From Cylindrodendrum hubeiense (taxonomy: Eukaryota; Ascomycota; Sordariomycetes; Hypocreales; Nectriaceae), in assembly GCA_014621425.1 (NCBI GenBank), contig JAANBB010000083.1, forward strand, positions 58,129 through 122,128: DNA of 64,000 nt, read 5' to 3'. Under the pieces are notes generated by a model that saw only the letters and a list, made by a program, of their open reading frames with translations, ran no database searches and was not told the origin of the DNA. Positions within the stretch are counted from its first letter, which is position 1; each line of letters begins with the position of its first letter. Shown piece by piece: positions 22,948 through 33,934 of the stretch. A program made the translations under genes and the position numbers.

Positions 22948-24575
22948 TCATCTGGGTTCTGTCGCCACTTTCTCGAGTCTTTTGCGCGCCGCTTCTACGA
23001 CACTACGTCGCAGCGCAGGCCCCTGCTCATCCTCCTCGTCGGGAACGATGGTGCCGTCATCCTTGATCGGTACAACTTCCCAGCGTCTTACCGAGCCTTG
23101 CATCCCGGCCCAGAGATCTGTGGGGAGGAACTCGCCGACGTCTTGTCGGAACGTCTCACGCGACTGTCGGTCGGCATCGAGCATCTTATCCACATTCTCT
23201 TGCGCCTTGCGCCAGATGCCTCGTACCCGATCGTCCACAGCTCGTCGCCGCTCAACCTCGAGGATGAGACTGTCGTACGCACTGGCGTAGCCCTCGTAGA
23301 AGTCTCTCATCTGCTTCATCTCCTGCAGCTTGTTAAACACGGCGTCTTTCTCAATCTCCCATCTCGTCTTGAAGTCCTCCTCGGCTGCCAGGTAGTCTCC
23401 CAGCCGGTCTCCAATTTCTCCCAGCATGGCATAGGCCTCGAGTATGCCGGTGTATGCCTTCTTTGCGTGTTCTGTTTGCTCCTGAAGCACGGCGAATTCC
23501 TGCTCCATCTCGGCGAGGCGCTCTTGGATCTCTTGAACCACATCTTCCACCTCTTCGGCATCCTGGACGACTACCTTGAGCATCTCGGTACGGTCGCTTG
23601 CAGTTTTGGGCTCCAGGTCCGTCACATTGGATTCCTGTTCGGCAATCACGCCTGAAATGGAGACGCCGTCGCTGCCCTGCGACTGAGTGGCTTCGGCAAC
23701 CCTTCTGCGGGCGAGGGCCACTGCACCTTCTGTGGTTCGGATCGCCGTGACGCACATATCAAAGTGTGTTGTTAGGGAGGCGAGGAGTTGTGCCATGTTC
23801 CCCGAGTGGTCAATTAGGCTTTCTAATAGTTCGGTTGAGTGGGGGTTCGATGGATTTACGTTTTCATGGGCGAGAGGCGCAGGTGCTTCGACGATGATCT
23901 TTTTGAGGGTTCGGATATCGGTATCGAATCGTAGCAAGTCTCCGTCAAAGGACTGCTGGATACCCTACGTCCTGTGTCAGTGGTCTGGATGCGACAGGGC
24001 GTGGATGTGGGATGGGCTTACCTGTAAGTCTCGATGCTCTTCTTCATCGCATCTCGCATCCCATGCACGCTCGCCTCGTCGACGAAATCTAGTAGGCTCC
24101 TCCTTTCCTCGCCTTTGGGACGGAAGACGCTTTGGACGCCAGTTCCTCTGAGCAACTCCATTGTGCCCTCCAGCTCGCCATCGACCAGGTCCATCGACTT
24201 GACGAGGGTTTTGAAGTCCTTCTTCCCCCAATCGTATGTGGCCTGCAGGCTCCTTCTGACTCTGACTAATATGGCAGCCTGATCGAGGATGGAGGATTGA
24301 AGGAATCCGGCTTGCGCCGCTAGGATGGCGACATCTTCGTGCGATTGTTGGGCAGCAGTGGTGATCTCGTTTGCGCGCAGGACTAGGTTCATCGAGGAGA
24401 GGGAGCGCTTGGCGAGCAAGAGGTGGTTGACGAGGGTGTCGATGGATATGGACGGCGAGTCGGGGTCGTCATCATGAGGGCGCGGGAGGGTGTGTGAATG
24501 TGAATGCGAGTGTTTGGAAGAAGCGGCCGATGAGCCGTGGCTGCGGCGCAACGAAGCGGCTGAGGACGCAGCCAT
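22948..24575 (-). CDS. ATG17: Autophagy scaffold protein Atg17 (exon junction out of frame)
   Basis: Exon 1 (24575-24022) encodes 184 residues: a Ser/His-rich start, then the conserved Atg17 helices ([59 protein letters not shown]). Exon 2 (23964-22948) continues with [20 protein letters not shown] and long predicted coiled coils to residue about 520, the usual family length. Atg17 is the scaffold of the Atg1 kinase complex that nucleates the phagophore. The donor (AG/GTAAGC, 24021) is in phase 2, but the only sensible acceptor (TAG at 23967-23965) leaves exon 2 in phase 0. Canonical splicing therefore shifts the frame by one base. A missing G in the G-run at the acceptor would explain it, either as a sequence error or a real lesion. 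Confidence 0.9.
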
Positions 24576-25523
24576 GGTGATGACGGTTCGCGCGGACTAA
24601 GACAACGGAAAGGTACGTGGGCCGCGAAGCGGGAGGTTTGGGAGGTTTGGGAGGTTATCGTGGGTGTGATGATGGGTGTGTCGTTCCCATGACTACATGA
24701 CGGGGGCCGGACGAAATGGGATGGCGCAGCGATTGTCAAGGGTCACGGTGATGCCTCGCAACCGAGGACTGGTGATGGTGGATGAGGAAGAAAGAAGAGC
24801 GAGGCGACGACCAGGACGCAGGCGATGACGACGATAAGGCGCCTTTGGCGAGTCCGTTATCGCCAGGCCCAGCCAGGCAGATGACGAGCTTGGCCAAACG
24901 CCCCTGCACGCCGCGGGACGCCTCGGTGCTTCAACCCCCAGCGCGGTGCCCGGCACGGTTGGCCGTACCTACAGCGCTGCTCCAGCGCTACCCGCTCCCA
25001 GTTAGCCCGCCATTTAGCGTGTATTTATAGCACGTGGACGTCCTGGTGGCGCTGTCGCGCTCGCCGTCCTGTCTCGTCGGCCTGCGCCTCGCCTCCACTT
25101 TCGGAGGGGACGAGACAGGCCGCGAGACAGAACAAGAGACACGGCAGCGCTTTCGTTCAACTTAAGGGTTTGGGTCTTTCTCTTCAATGCATAGGTCTAG
25201 TACGTCACAGGGAGATTCACCTACTCAATTACTTGAAATCATAGTACTAATTAAGAAGCGATTTGAACTAGCATTCTATCTGTCTCATGTCATGCATTTT
25301 CTTGTGTACTGTTTGCCGGCTATCCAGTGCAAAGAGTTGAGAAACCTAAAGCATCCCTTTAGTAATAAAACACCCTTCAATGTCGCAAGAAAACGCAATC
25401 TTTCCAATCATTCCGTCATCATAAATTTCTGCCCCAGGATTCGTGTGCAGTGGGGCTACATAATGCTCCTTCTCCTGGCAACTCTCTAGGGGCTGAATAT
25501 CACACGTCTTCGCAGTCTAGTAT
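24576..25523. other. Intergenic interval
   Basis: 948 bp: the ATG17 promoter (GC-rich, with GGGAGGTTT direct repeats near 24630-24655) and the 3' region of the calpain gene. No supported gene. Confidence 0.5.
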
Positions 25524-28500
25524 TCAAGACTTCTCTAGTCGTTTATCCGACTCGAGCGGTGTGGGCTCGGGCGTGTTCATGCGCGTCGTATCCGTAGAAT
25601 CAATGTGAATGAGGTCCTTGATCGCCGAATTCTTCTCCTGGCCGTCGACTTTTTCGATCGCGGTGCCATCCTTCAGAATCACAGGAGGGTAAGAGGCGAT
25701 CTCGCCCTCCATCTTCGCTGTCTCCGAGCCGTCCTTCTCTTCGGCTCGTACACCTCCAGCATTCTTCTGGGCGTTGTCCAGATCAGCAGCTCCCTTCTCG
25801 CCCATTCCGCCCTCGAGCAGCTCGCCTCCCTCCATGACGGTACGGAGCTCAAGGGCCGCATCCTTGGAGTAGACGCGGATGCCCACAATGCCAATGGCGT
25901 TCCACGGATCCGGCATCTTCTCCTCCTCCGTGTCGTAATCGTCACGGTGGACCGGCGGGTTCTGAGGGGTGACGCGTGGCTTGCGGGTCATGTCGTCGCT
26001 GCTATAGAGCTCCTCCCAGTCTTCAACTGGAGAATCCGAGGAATCGCCAGCTGAATCATACGCGGGGCGAGAACTAGCCTGCTTGCTCTGCTTCTCAGCC
26101 TCAACGGCCGCTGGAGGTGCAGGAGGAGGGGGAGGCCCGCTGACTGGCGGCACCTCCTGCTTCTTCTCAGTTGAAGCCACAATCGAAGAGTCCTCTGACT
26201 TGGGAGTGTCCATCGGAGAGCCAGTCGACACCGATACACTGGAGTCATCGACGGTCTTGGGGTCTGAGTTTTCGGATCCTTTGGACTCCTTCTCCTCAGG
26301 AGTGTCCTCAACAGGATCATCGGCAGGTTTGTCCTCAACAGGTTTGTCCTCGTCGGCAGGCTTGTCCTCGTCGGCAGGCTTGTCCTCCTCAGTAGGCTTG
26401 TCCTCCTCAGTAGGCTTGTCCTCCTCAGCAGGCTTGACCTCCTCGGTGGACTTGACCTCCTCGGTAGGTTTATCCTCCTCGGTAGGCGTGTCATTGGCAG
26501 GCTTGTCATCCTGATGAGAATCGACAACCTCCTTGTCTTCTAGAGCTTTAGCCTCGGCTTCAGCCTTGGCTTCTTTCTCGGCGATCTCTTTGGCCTCCTT
26601 CTCGGCCTTCTCCTTGGCGTCCTGCACAGCCTCCCACGCGTCGCGTCGTCGTTTCTTCTTCTCCTTGTTCTTCTCGGCCTGCTTCTTAGTGACCTCGCGA
26701 TTGGCGTGTCGTTTCTCCCACATCTTGCGGCGCTCCTTCTGACGGCAACCAGAAGCCTTCTCCTGCTCCTTCTTGTTGCGCAGCTTGACGACCTTGTCCA
26801 TGTGGTCCCAGGCCTTGCTGTGAGCCAGGTCGTATGCATAGCCCACTTGAGCCAGCTTCTCGTTTTCCACCCGCTCTGAGCACTCGCGCTTGACTACATC
26901 CTCGACGGACTTGAGGGTTGCATCTCGCTCGCCTGTGACCTTGAGGTAAACGACATAGTTGCCTGCGGGCATATCGGGAAGCTCGACTGAGACTGATCGG
27001 TCCATCAAGTAGTTGCCGTGGGATCGCACGATGTAGTCTTCGGCGTCGGGGCTTTCCTGGTAGTGAAGACGGAAATGTAGACGGAAGCTATACTGGCCGT
27101 GGAGTCCCTTGTAGTATCGCTTATCGAGCTGGGAGAGGACCATCACAAGAGGCGAGTCCTTCGTCAGCTTGATATGAAACTTCTCGTGATACTCAGCCTT
27201 CCATGGGACATCGACGCCAATCCATCGCTGACAGCATCGCCAGTCGGGGTCTCGGAAAAGGCGAGTTCGGTCAAAGTGCGAGTATTTGCGGATCAGATCT
27301 TCGTAAGAGATCCAGAAGACCGAATCGCTGCCGAACTTGTGATCAAGCTCTTCTTGAGTCTCCCGTGTCCACTCCTTAGAGCCATCGCTCCAAGCACCCT
27401 CCCAGAGACCCTTTCGGTTTTTACCCCAAGGGTTTCTAAGCTTGACCAAGCGCTGTCCGCTCTTGAGCGTTCTAGCTTCCATAATAACGTATGCATGCCC
27501 TTCTGAGATTCCATTGCGGTTACCATAGCCATACTCGAGAAGACCAGTTGAAGCGCCGAAAAGGAATTCCTCGTTCACTCGCGACATCTCGTTGTCCCAG
27601 AACTCGTCGACATCTAGGATATCAGAAGTAAATAGTTCCGTGGTGACACCTCCGGAAAGATCCTCCAGACCTTCGCCGATCCAGCCGCCAGACAAGGAGG
27701 CATAGTCGCCGTGAGCCTTGGCATATGCTTTCTCGAGAAGAGGCACCCAAGTCTCGTTCTGGTCCTTGCACTGTGCGAAGAAAAGTGCTTTGGAGCCGGT
27801 CTGATAAGTTTTCCGGTACACGTTCTCGACGTCTTCGCGATCAATTTGCTGCAGTAGAATGCGCTGCATGCTAGGAGAGTCCCAGGTCGGAGACTTGAGG
27901 TAGAGCTTGTCGTCGATGATAGAGTAGACCCATTCGCCATCTCTGTAAAAGACGAATCCGTAGATGCCGATTTCTATTACAATTAGTAAAAGATATTAGA
28001 AGTAGGAAATAGACTTACTCGTATTATAAGCAACGCAGAGGCGTTTGATGCCATCCTCAACACTTGAGAGGGCTGTCAAACTGGACATGATCCAGCAATC
28101 ACCCAGACCACCTTGCTTCAAATCGGCGCCATCGACAACTTTCATGAAGGTAGGCTCCTCAAAAATCTCGTGAACTCGCTTCACGGCCTTGGGAACCTCG
28201 GCCTTTGAGCTCAAAAGGGTCGTTCTTCCAATCTCAAACTTCTGCTGACCCAGGCTGTTCAGGCAGTAGCCCTTCTCATACTTGAGATCCCAATCCTAGA
28301 GAAAATATCAGCTACCTCGCTCAGTTCTTCGTATAACGTCGATCCAAATACTTACAAGATCCCAACCAGGGTCTCGATAGCGCATGTTCACCCGCTTACA
28401 CTCCTTGATGATCTTTTCTACTTTACGCTTGCATTCCTCTGCGGCTCGAGTGTATCCGGCAGATAGGAGCTCATTGGGCTGATTTGAAGTCGCTGGGGGC

Positions 28501-28703
28501 AGGACGGGGTCGAAAGGAAGGACGGCGAGTGCGGTATGGAACTTGCGCTTTGAGAACTTCTTCCAAATGCGATTGATAGATTGCTGAGGAGGGAGCTTCT
28601 TCTTCTTCTTCTTCTTTTGATCCTGGGTAGTGGTAGTGGTCGCTGGCGCCACACGAGGCCGACGCGGGTCGTCCGACTCCTCAGATGAGCTATACCCGTG
28701 CAT
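25524..28703 (-). CDS. Calpain-type cysteine protease with long acidic tail
   Basis: Three exons (28703-28356, 28295-28019, 27973-25524) join to 1024 residues. A basic, Lys-rich N-terminus (a run of seven Lys) precedes the calpain domain. The catalytic Cys is in QGGLGDCWIMSSLTAL (about residue 183), the His in EGHAYVIMEA and the Asn in VKLRNPWGKN, so the full C-H-N triad is present. A C2-like/calpain III segment follows. Then come a Lys/Arg/Glu-rich helical stretch and a disordered acidic tail with DKPTEE repeats. The calpain core resembles fungal non-PalB calpains annotated as calpain-like; I see no MIT domain typical of PalB. It should be a calcium-dependent or calcium-independent cytosolic protease; substrate unknown. 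Confidence 0.92.
26324..26506. repeat. 18-bp coding repeat (DKPTEE/DKPADE) in the calpain tail
   Basis: On the minus strand about ten hexapeptide units of the form (E/D)DKP(T/A)E follow one another, encoded by nearly identical 18-bp units. The repeat is in frame and can change length by slippage without breaking the gene. Confidence 0.8.
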
Positions 28704-29291
28704 GATTGTGGTTGATTACTTTGTCTGGCAGCGTCAAGGAGCGGGAAGTAGGTGTGACAAATCTGGGGGAGGAACGTCAGGTGGGGTCGCGTGGATGTGG
28801 ATGGAAACGCCAAGGTCGAGATAAGCCAAGGCGAATGGACAGGCTGTTGGGTGGCGTAAAGCACAAGTAAACGGATGAGAACGGGCGAGAACGGATGAGG
28901 ACGGAAGAGAACAATGCTGGGGAACAGAGAGGAAAGGGAAAAGAGAGAAAGTCAAAGGCCAGAGGCGGTCACGGAGTCAGGAGAAGTCAGGAGAAATGGC
29001 GGTGCGAGCTCGGAGGGGCGATAGCCTTATATAAGGCACAGTAAGAATGAGATGCGAACACCGGGCTGCCTGAATCGCCGCCACGCAGCTGGATCCATGG
29101 ACAGCGTTAGCAGGCTCACGGTTGCGGCTCACCTCACACCGCATTGAAGGCATCTCTGAACCTCTTTGGCCACAGGCCAAGGGTCTCGATGGCACCATGA
29201 GGGGCATGGCGCACACGGCGGCCCGAGCTGGGCGTGAGCCCGCCCGGGGATGGCGGAGAACGGGGTGAGACAACTTACAGGGACCTTCGCT

Positions 29292-29358
29292 TGGCAGACT
29301 AATAGGACTGGCAGACTAAGACTGGCAGACTAAGGCTGGCAGACTAAGAATGGCAGAG
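29292..29358. repeat. 14-bp tandem repeat (TGGCAGACTAAGR)
   Basis: TGGCAGACTAA begins at 29292, 29309, 29323 and 29337, with a partial copy at 29351. After the first gap of 17 bp the spacing is exactly 14 bp. It lies between genes. Confidence 0.75.
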
Positions 29359-31663
29359 GCGCCGCGCTGCGAACAGACGACTGTAAATGGATGGCCTGGA
29401 ACGGGGCGAATACATGTGCAGCTGGTGGGATGACCAGCCATGCAGGGGAACTATCAGATTGCCCCAGCGTTGAGGTGCATCTGTACAATGTCTGGGGCAC
29501 TGTGCACAGTAGCGAGTGCGAAAGTGTACTTGCAACGCCATGCCGTTGTGATTGCAAGCGCATGGGCGACCGGGCGGCCCAACACCCCAACCCGTCCGGC
29601 GCACACGGAGTACGAACTGCTCCGTACATAGCCTTCGGATGCCCGCAGCAGCCGCGCCAGCAAGGCAGTTCTTGTGACGACGCGCCTGGTTCGCAGCATC
29701 AGCCTGGCAGGTTGAAGCAGGGCTGAAATGCTGCTCCAGTTTACCAGGCTCCAAGGCAATCCCCGAGCTCAGCCTCAACCGAAGGTCCCGCGACGGTCCT
29801 CGACGGCTGTGGGGGCCAAATCTAGTCGATGGCTCAATGCCAACAAACTGGAGGGTGGCTGGACGGGCGGCACGAAGCAAGTACTCCGGGGACAGTGCAT
29901 TGCCAATCCTGAGCAGCATCAGCCAATTCCGATGGCTTTGCTTCCAGATCGTCGTCTTGTTATCGCCATGGCCTCTCCCAACCCCATCGATAGCGTTTCC
30001 CCACCGCTCTGATTCGCTGGCCGATCCCAGCCTTGACATGTCGGTCTAGGGGGCAGACGCCGGTGGGTCGGCGAATTTAGGGGTCTTCCCTGCGTCCCCA
30101 AGTCCTTCCAGGGACCCGAGGGTACTTTAGCAGCGAGGCGAACAGTGCGGGGGCCGTCTCCGCCTGGCGCCCTCTGGGTGGGTATCCCGCAGCCGGCTTA
30201 CCGCAGGCGTCTTGGGCCCACGCAATCCGGACCAAGCGGGTGGACAGTGCTTCGCGATTGTCCAAGGGATTGTCCAAGGCTGCAGCGGCCGTGGGGCAGG
30301 GCGCTGCCTGTTGAGAATGGACACCACGCATCACGGGCGGTTGAAAGCGACCCAACAAGGGAATAGCCTCACTACAAGCGCTCAGGGTAGCAGCGAAAGC
30401 GGGTGGCCTGCTGCAGCGTCGCAAACAAGGCTCGGGAAAACGCAGCCTTCGACGTCGGGTCCGGCCTCATAGGCTGCGGTGATCTGGAGATAGGACGGTG
30501 CAAACACTGTCCAGTCTACACCCGGCCGAGACCCTGGAGACTTTGGCTAGGAATCCCCCCTTAACTATGCAGAATCCAGGGCTGGTCGACGTCGACGGCA
30601 ATCGCTCTGGCACCACGTCGAGGGAACGGTATCGGCGCATCCGTAAACAGCGGGGCCGAGACCTGGGATCTCGCTCCGCAGTGACTGCTCGTCTGTCACT
30701 GCTCGTCTGACTCTCTCACCCTCCATTACAGATTGTTCTTCAGCCTCATATGTCGCGCTACTTGCTGCAAACCGCGCATACTACGTATCCCTCGCAGAAA
30801 CCTGCCCTAGGTCGCCAAAACAAGGCGAGGCGCACATCGACGAATTGGCGAATGGCAATAATCCCACGCACCCCGCGTATCTAGACGAGGCATCCAATGC
30901 TGTCAGAATCAGCCCAGTTGCCTGTTCCATTGTGTCGGTTAGAAGTCTCCTTGAGCCTCACGACTCCGAGTTTCCCGATGGTAAACGAGCCGAGCCTCTA
31001 CAATTGCGACGCACCGAGGCAGGCCATGGCCGAAAAGGCGGGCACGAGGAACGGCCGCTGGCTGATGGATGGGTGACCGGACCCTGATCGGCAGGCTTGG
31101 CACACCAATGCAAGGTCGCCTCGCCCTCCATCGTGACGACGCCCTCAAAGGCTGTTGCATCGTGGGCCGCTCAATGACTCGATCAGTCAGATAGTGCCAT
31201 GCCCTTGGCTTTTGTCCGCGCTGACCAAGCACATCTCATCGTTTCCGCCATCGCCCATGGACTAAGGACTGAATCTCAACGGCCATGGCTCTCCGGCCCA
31301 CGGGAGCTTATTCGTCACATTCCACCCAACTCCGTGAAAAGTCCGCCGCCGAATCCACCGCTGATCGCAGTGCAAACTGAACTGGGAGCCAGCTACTTGC
31401 AAAGAGGGTGCATGCGACGGGTGTTTGGTGACTGATTGGTGCCACCTACTTCAGTGGCCGCTGCACGCTTTTGAGGCCAGAAGCTATTGTTCTGTGGCCC
31501 AGTATCCGTTGCAACCTTGACTATGACACTCAAATTCGGCGGCATGTAGCGTATTTTCTGCCCGTTAAAATCGGCCATCAACCGCCCTGCTGCACATTGG
31601 CTGGCTGTGGTGATAACATGCAGCATGCAGCATTGTAAAGCAGTTAGGGGGAGGGGCTGCTCC

Positions 31664-31899
31664 TCACATCAATACTCGTGATTGATAGACCAGTTGGCCA
31701 ACTGCCACAACTCGGTGCATCTTGGGCATGTGAACTTCAACAGCCTCCTTCTGACCTGTGGAACCACATGATCGTCGTGAGGGACGTGTGTAACCCTCAT
31801 GATCCTTGCTACCCCTAGGAACAGATCGAAGCTCCTGGTCTTTCTGCACATCGTACATCGGCCAAAATGCGGTCCAAAGCTGGCCTCACATATCTCCAT
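31664..31899 (-). CDS. Doubtful 76-codon frame with two CxxC pairs
   Basis: The frame starts at ATG 31899 and encodes CTMC near residue 15 and CPRC near residue 58, a spacing that could bind one zinc ion. Nothing else supports it: no family likeness, no intron and no neighbour. It may be chance in a gene-poor interval. Confidence 0.2.
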
Positions 31900-32390
31900 G
31901 GTCTAGCTTTCCAAGAAACAAAGTAAGGGGTGCACGTGGACTGTGCTTCGACAGTGATTCAGCGCTTAGCTGCGTCTAAGCAGTCTGTGTCACCACGCTT
32001 GTGTCAATGTGCATGGTGCTGAGGCCCCTGATGCAGAGATCCGAGTCAGCCGAGCGATATTATTCGGTCTGAGACAATCAAAATCGGTCGTGATAACCGT
32101 CAATTTGGGTAGCCCGCGGGGTAGAGCCCACCCTGACTGGCATTTCAAAAGACGATGGCGATATCTCGTAAAGATCTCATAGACAACAAATCTCATTTCT
32201 TGTAGATCAAAAGCTCGCATTCTTTCAACACATGTCGGATGGAAAGGCATGTAGATATTATGCAGCAACTGGAGACACTGCTGCGACATGACTCAACTAC
32301 TCCATGACTTGATTCATTTCATGCCCTCGTACTCAAAAGTCCAATGAGACATAATGTGATCTTGAAGACGCCCTGCGCATGGATAACCAC

Positions 32391-33234
32391 CTATTGCAAC
32401 ATCTTCGAGGCCTCAATACCTTCTGCAAATGCGCCAACCTTTCCGTCTATCGCGAATCCTTCCGCCTGTAATGTCCTGCAGGTATCATACAGATCTTTCA
32501 AAGGGACCCAGAAACATTCAATAAACTCCCCGTCTTCCAACTCTGTCACCGGATTCTCATTCTCGGTCCGTCCTGGATCAATTTTGACGTTGATCATGAA
32601 AGTTGTTGAACTACACGCAAGTTAACCAAGAAAAAGCGAATCAAAAAGAATCAAGGCCATACCTGGAAGAAGCGGGGGCTTAAAGAGGCACTGTTAGCGA
32701 CGATGAATCGGTAGCTCCGGCAGGAAGTCTTACCACTCAACAAAACAGGCGGCACTCCAGTCCGGTCGGGGATTACCTCTCCAACATAACCAGTCTCCTC
32801 CTTAAGTTCGCGGAGAGCGCACTCTTCAGGAGTTTCGCCTTCATCCATCAGCCCAGCTGGGAACTCGATGCAAACCTTGTCGGTGGGTGGTCGGAATTGC
32901 TTCTCTAGCAGCAACTCGGTACCACTCGGCCGTTGCAAAAGAGCGACAACCTGGACAGCGTCCACGATGCTGTTCTTCGGGCGGCCTTTTCGTCGCATTC
33001 CCTCCCAATCCCGGGGCTTGCCATGGTCGTCTTCATACTTTATCCTAGTCACATGTATGTAAGCCACATTCAGAGTTGAGAGATATATGAGCGACTGGGG
33101 AAAGATCTCACTTGACAAGGTTCAACCACTTGGCATCAGCGTTGTCCTATCAAGTCAGTCAGTAAATAAGGTTGAATGCTGCCGTTGGAACTTACGAGCG
33201 GCTCCACAGAAACAACTTTGGATGCCTTTGACAT
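32391..33234 (-). CDS. YSA1: ADP-ribose pyrophosphatase, Nudix family (YSA1-like)
   Basis: Five exons (33234-33196, 33146-33112, 33044-32734, 32678-32663, 32610-32391) join to 206 residues. The fourth exon is only 16 nt, but the frame closes only when it is included. RPKNSIVDAVQVVALL and LEKQFRPP are typical of ADP-ribose pyrophosphatases. The full Nudix box GX5EX7REUXEEXGU is present from residue about 89 (GLMDEGETPEECALRELKEE then TGY). The end carries ELEDGEFIECFWVPL as in yeast Ysa1. It should hydrolyse ADP-ribose to AMP and ribose-5-phosphate in the cytosol or mitochondria, clearing a reactive NAD breakdown product. Confidence 0.9.
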
Positions 33235-33934
33235 GTTGAAGCGTTTCAGCGAAGTGTCGCTGCAGAGGTGAAATGTGGGTGAGAAGATGTCTAGGACGTC
33301 TAATAGATGTTGAGAATGCCAGACTGCGAAATCACCGGCTTGCGAGAGGTCTCCTGGCCGTAATTATCGTGAATGGTCTATACGCTTGAGGATGAACTTG
33401 TCCTGTCTCTCGAGAAGCGTAGAGGCGACCCTTCCCCTCTCGAAATACGGGCAAAAGCTACTCCGGTCCGGAATAGTGACCCAACCTATAGCATTGCAAC
33501 AACTGTGAGGTTTCGATTGCAAATTACTATCACTTTTTCAAGATGAGACCGAGTAACACAGAGGGTTAGACACCTCAAAGAATAAGTGTACTTACAGACG
33601 AGGAAAAAGTTTCGAGAGTTTCCAGGCCCATTAAGGAGAGACCTCAGCTATCGCCTACCCTTTTAGAGCCTCTGGCCAAGACAAGAGCTCCTTCCTCAAC
33701 AATTCGGTGAATCAATATCATGAGTGCACGTGACAAAGTTGGTACTCGCGATTTACGCACGACGACGAAACACTGCCAACTTCCCGAGTCACTTGGGCAT
33801 CATCGCTTCTCAACATCATTGATTCATTGTGATTTCGCCGCATTATTTTCCTTCATCACTCACATCACATGAGGAGCATTCGATTTAGCCCATTTTTACC
33901 CTGCCTTTCAATCCGATTGTTCTCTACCCGGACG
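33235..33934. promoter_or_regulatory. Divergent upstream region of YSA1-like and unknown gene
   Basis: 700 bp between two start codons on opposite strands. Both promoters must lie here. An additional ATG at 33869 is in frame with the one at 33935. No operator-like motif stood out. Confidence 0.4.

Larger units (their letters stand above)
28704..32390. other. Gene-poor interval of 3.7 kb
   Basis: The first part is the calpain promoter. From 29.0 to 31.4 kb the sequence is GC-rich and open in many overlapping frames on both strands, none with a motif. A 14-bp tandem repeat lies at 29292-29358. One small minus frame with two CxxC pairs (31899-31664) is listed separately. I see no tRNA or mobile element. 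Confidence 0.5.

Noticed and set aside
22563..23066. 167-codon plus frame downstream of ATG17
   Set aside because: It runs into the antisense of ATG17 and has no motif.
26083..26514. 143-codon plus frame of Ser/Leu/Gly repeats and a 179-codon minus frame at 25988-26527
   Set aside because: Both are shadows of the DKPTEE repeat in the calpain gene.
29344..30039. 231-codon minus frame in the gene-poor interval
   Set aside because: GC-rich sequence is open in several frames on both strands here, with no domain, no intron logic and no conserved-looking stretch.
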